This document shows, piece by piece, positions 6,195-6,893 of a DNA stretch of 6,893 bases. Each line of letters starts with the position of its first letter. Positions within the stretch are counted from its first letter, which is position 1. The notes below the pieces were generated by a model. The model saw nothing but the letters and a program-made list of their open reading frames with translations. It did not search any database and was not told the origin of the DNA. The position numbers were made by a program, and so were the translations under genes. The DNA is from an uncultured Oscillospiraceae bacterium (GTDB lineage: Bacteria > Bacillota > Clostridia > Oscillospirales > Oscillospiraceae), in assembly GCA_910584285.1 (NCBI GenBank), contig CAJTYK010000075.1:1-6893 (forward strand), written 5' to 3'.

Positions 6195-6551
6195 TTGAAA
6201 AGCGTGATGGAATTGTTTCGGGAACTGCGGGAAGATCACGATTACTCTCAAAGTGATATAGCAGCCGTTTTGGGAATTTCTCAGCAGCATTATTCCAAGT
6301 ATGAGACGGGAGAATATGAATTTCCGCTGCGGCATTTTATCACGCTGGCAAAATACTATAGTGTGTCTGCTGATTATCTAATCGGGCGGTGTTCCTATGA
6401 TGAAAAGAAGCCTTTGGAGATGGTATATGTCACTCGTGATTGTACTTGTGAGAAGCTGGTGCAGGATATACTTTCTTTAAGCGAACATGGAAGAGAAGCT
6501 GTTGTGGAGTATATAGAGTTACAGCGGTTGAAGGAAAGGCAGAAAAAGTGA
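6195..6551 (+). CDS. XRE-family helix-turn-helix transcriptional regulator
   Basis: A 118-aa cytoplasmic DNA-binding protein of the Cro/CI (XRE) type. The HTH domain spans about residues 7-62: helix 2 is SQSDIAAVLG (19-28 region), recognition helix SQQHYSKYETG (29-39), then LPLRHF-like EFPLRHFITLAKYYSVSADYLIG, the common ending of this domain. The C-terminal third is a helix (DILSLSEHGREAVVEYIELQ) that in similar proteins helps dimerisation, ending in a basic tail. Three cysteines (66, 83, 85; a CTC motif) are present, which might be redox- or metal-sensitive, but this is speculation. Start chosen at TTG 6195 from the AAGGTGG site; ATG 6207 is the alternative and would remove only four residues. 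Divergent from the transporter operon, so a local repressor of it is the simplest reading. The gene is visibly more AT-rich than its neighbours, hinting at separate acquisition. Confidence 0.92.
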   Translation: MKSVMELFRELREDHDYSQSDIAAVLGISQQHYSKYETGEYEFPLRHFITLAKYYSVSADYLIGRCSYDEKKPLEMVYVTRDCTCEKLVQDILSLSEHGREAVVEYIELQRLKERQKK

Positions 6552-6599
6552 TGCTTTCTTTGGGGGGTTGGTTTGCGGCCCGTGCGGACAACCTTACGC
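6552..6599. other. Short junction between the XRE gene and the ftsH fragment
   Basis: This gap joins the end of the XRE gene to the broken ftsH end, the two genes facing each other. It holds a G-run (GGGGGG) and no convincing terminator. A weak 5-bp stem, ACCTT at 6591-6595 with AAGGT at 6603-6607, crosses into the ftsH frame. No target-site duplication or insertion-sequence end was recognised. Confidence 0.4.
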
Positions 6600-6893
6600 T
6601 CAAAGGTGACTGAAAAGGGAGCGGGGGATGATGGTGATCTTCGCCACCGGGGCGGAGTGGGTCTGGAGCGCCGCCACCAAGGCGCGGCCGATTTCGTGGT
6701 AAGAGACAATCATCCGCTCGTGGTCGGAGAGGATTTTGTTCTTCTTCTGATACCCGGCAATGACCACCTCGATGCTCTCTTGGAGGTCCTCCCGGGTGGC
6801 GAGCCTCCGTCCCTGGCGTACGGCCCGCAGGGCGGCCTCGTTGACCATGTTGGCCAACTTCGCACCGGAGGCCCCGGAGGCGGCACAGGCGAT
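6600..6893 (-). pseudogene. ftsH: ftsH fragment, truncated, with damaged zinc site
   Basis: Ninety-seven codons enter from the right edge and end at a TGA at 6600. The reading matches FtsH, the membrane-bound AAA+ zinc protease: SGASGAKLANMVNEAALRAV is the end of the AAA+ domain (C-terminal helical part), then EDLQESIEVVIAGYQKKN, then SYHEIGRALVAALQTHSAPV and KITIIPR at the protease active site. Two faults show. The HEXXH zinc motif reads HEIGR, with the second His changed to Arg by what could be a single base change (codon 6684-6686). After TIIPR, where FtsH normally continues with TSGALGY and over 150 further residues including the third zinc ligand, the frame turns to SLFSHL and stops. It cannot be an active protease. 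The 5' part lies outside the window, so whether this is a lone remnant or a truncated longer gene is unknown. Confidence 0.78.

Noticed and set aside
6395..6709. A 104-codon minus-strand frame spanning the XRE gene's end and the ftsH fragment
   Set aside because: It is antisense to a clear XRE coding end and out of frame with the ftsH reading; composition is Arg/Pro/Ser-rich and featureless.

Overview
The window looks like chromosomal DNA of a GC-rich Firmicute, most plausibly a gut clostridium of the Oscillospiraceae type. This is inferred from GC-rich coding sequence combined with AGGAGG-like ribosome binding sites, a Gram-positive surface-protein architecture (GLUG repeats, a B-repeat-like module, a C-terminal membrane anchor), an RND/MMPL exporter of the Firmicutes type, and an FtsH fragment with clostridial wording. 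No genus can be assigned from the sequence alone.

Layout. Positions 1-275 hold no gene, only a perfect 15-bp hairpin (132-167) and an isolated DnaA-box 9-mer. From 3515 down to 276 on the minus strand lies a 1079-aa secreted, membrane-anchored protein. It has a signal peptide, GLUG-type beta-helix repeats, a helical/coiled-coil segment of about 330 residues inserted inside one repeat, more GLUG repeats, a B-repeat-like module, a transmembrane helix and a basic tail. Directly upstream, and overlapping it by 8 nt, is an 827-aa RND/MMPL-family transporter (5991 to 3508, minus). It keeps both Asp-Tyr proton-relay pairs and carries an unusual C-terminal tail of seven tetrapeptide repeats. The two genes form one operon, and translational coupling is likely.

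From about 6010 to 6194 there is an AT-rich divergent control region with two plausible sigma-A promoters for the transporter operon and three similar short palindromes (core TATNATA). Divergently, on the plus strand, is a small XRE-family repressor (6195-6551) of lower GC than its neighbours. Both divergent genes probably start with TTG. From 6600 to the right edge, on the minus strand, is a broken fragment of ftsH that ends abruptly just after the zinc-site region and has lost the second His of HEXXH.

Working model (inference): the XRE protein represses itself and the transporter operon through the palindromes. The operon makes a proton-driven RND exporter in the membrane plus a large extracellular partner with a stalk-like coiled coil and a beta-helical platform, which may serve as an envelope-side accessory subunit in a cell without an outer membrane. 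The substrate cannot be read from the sequence.
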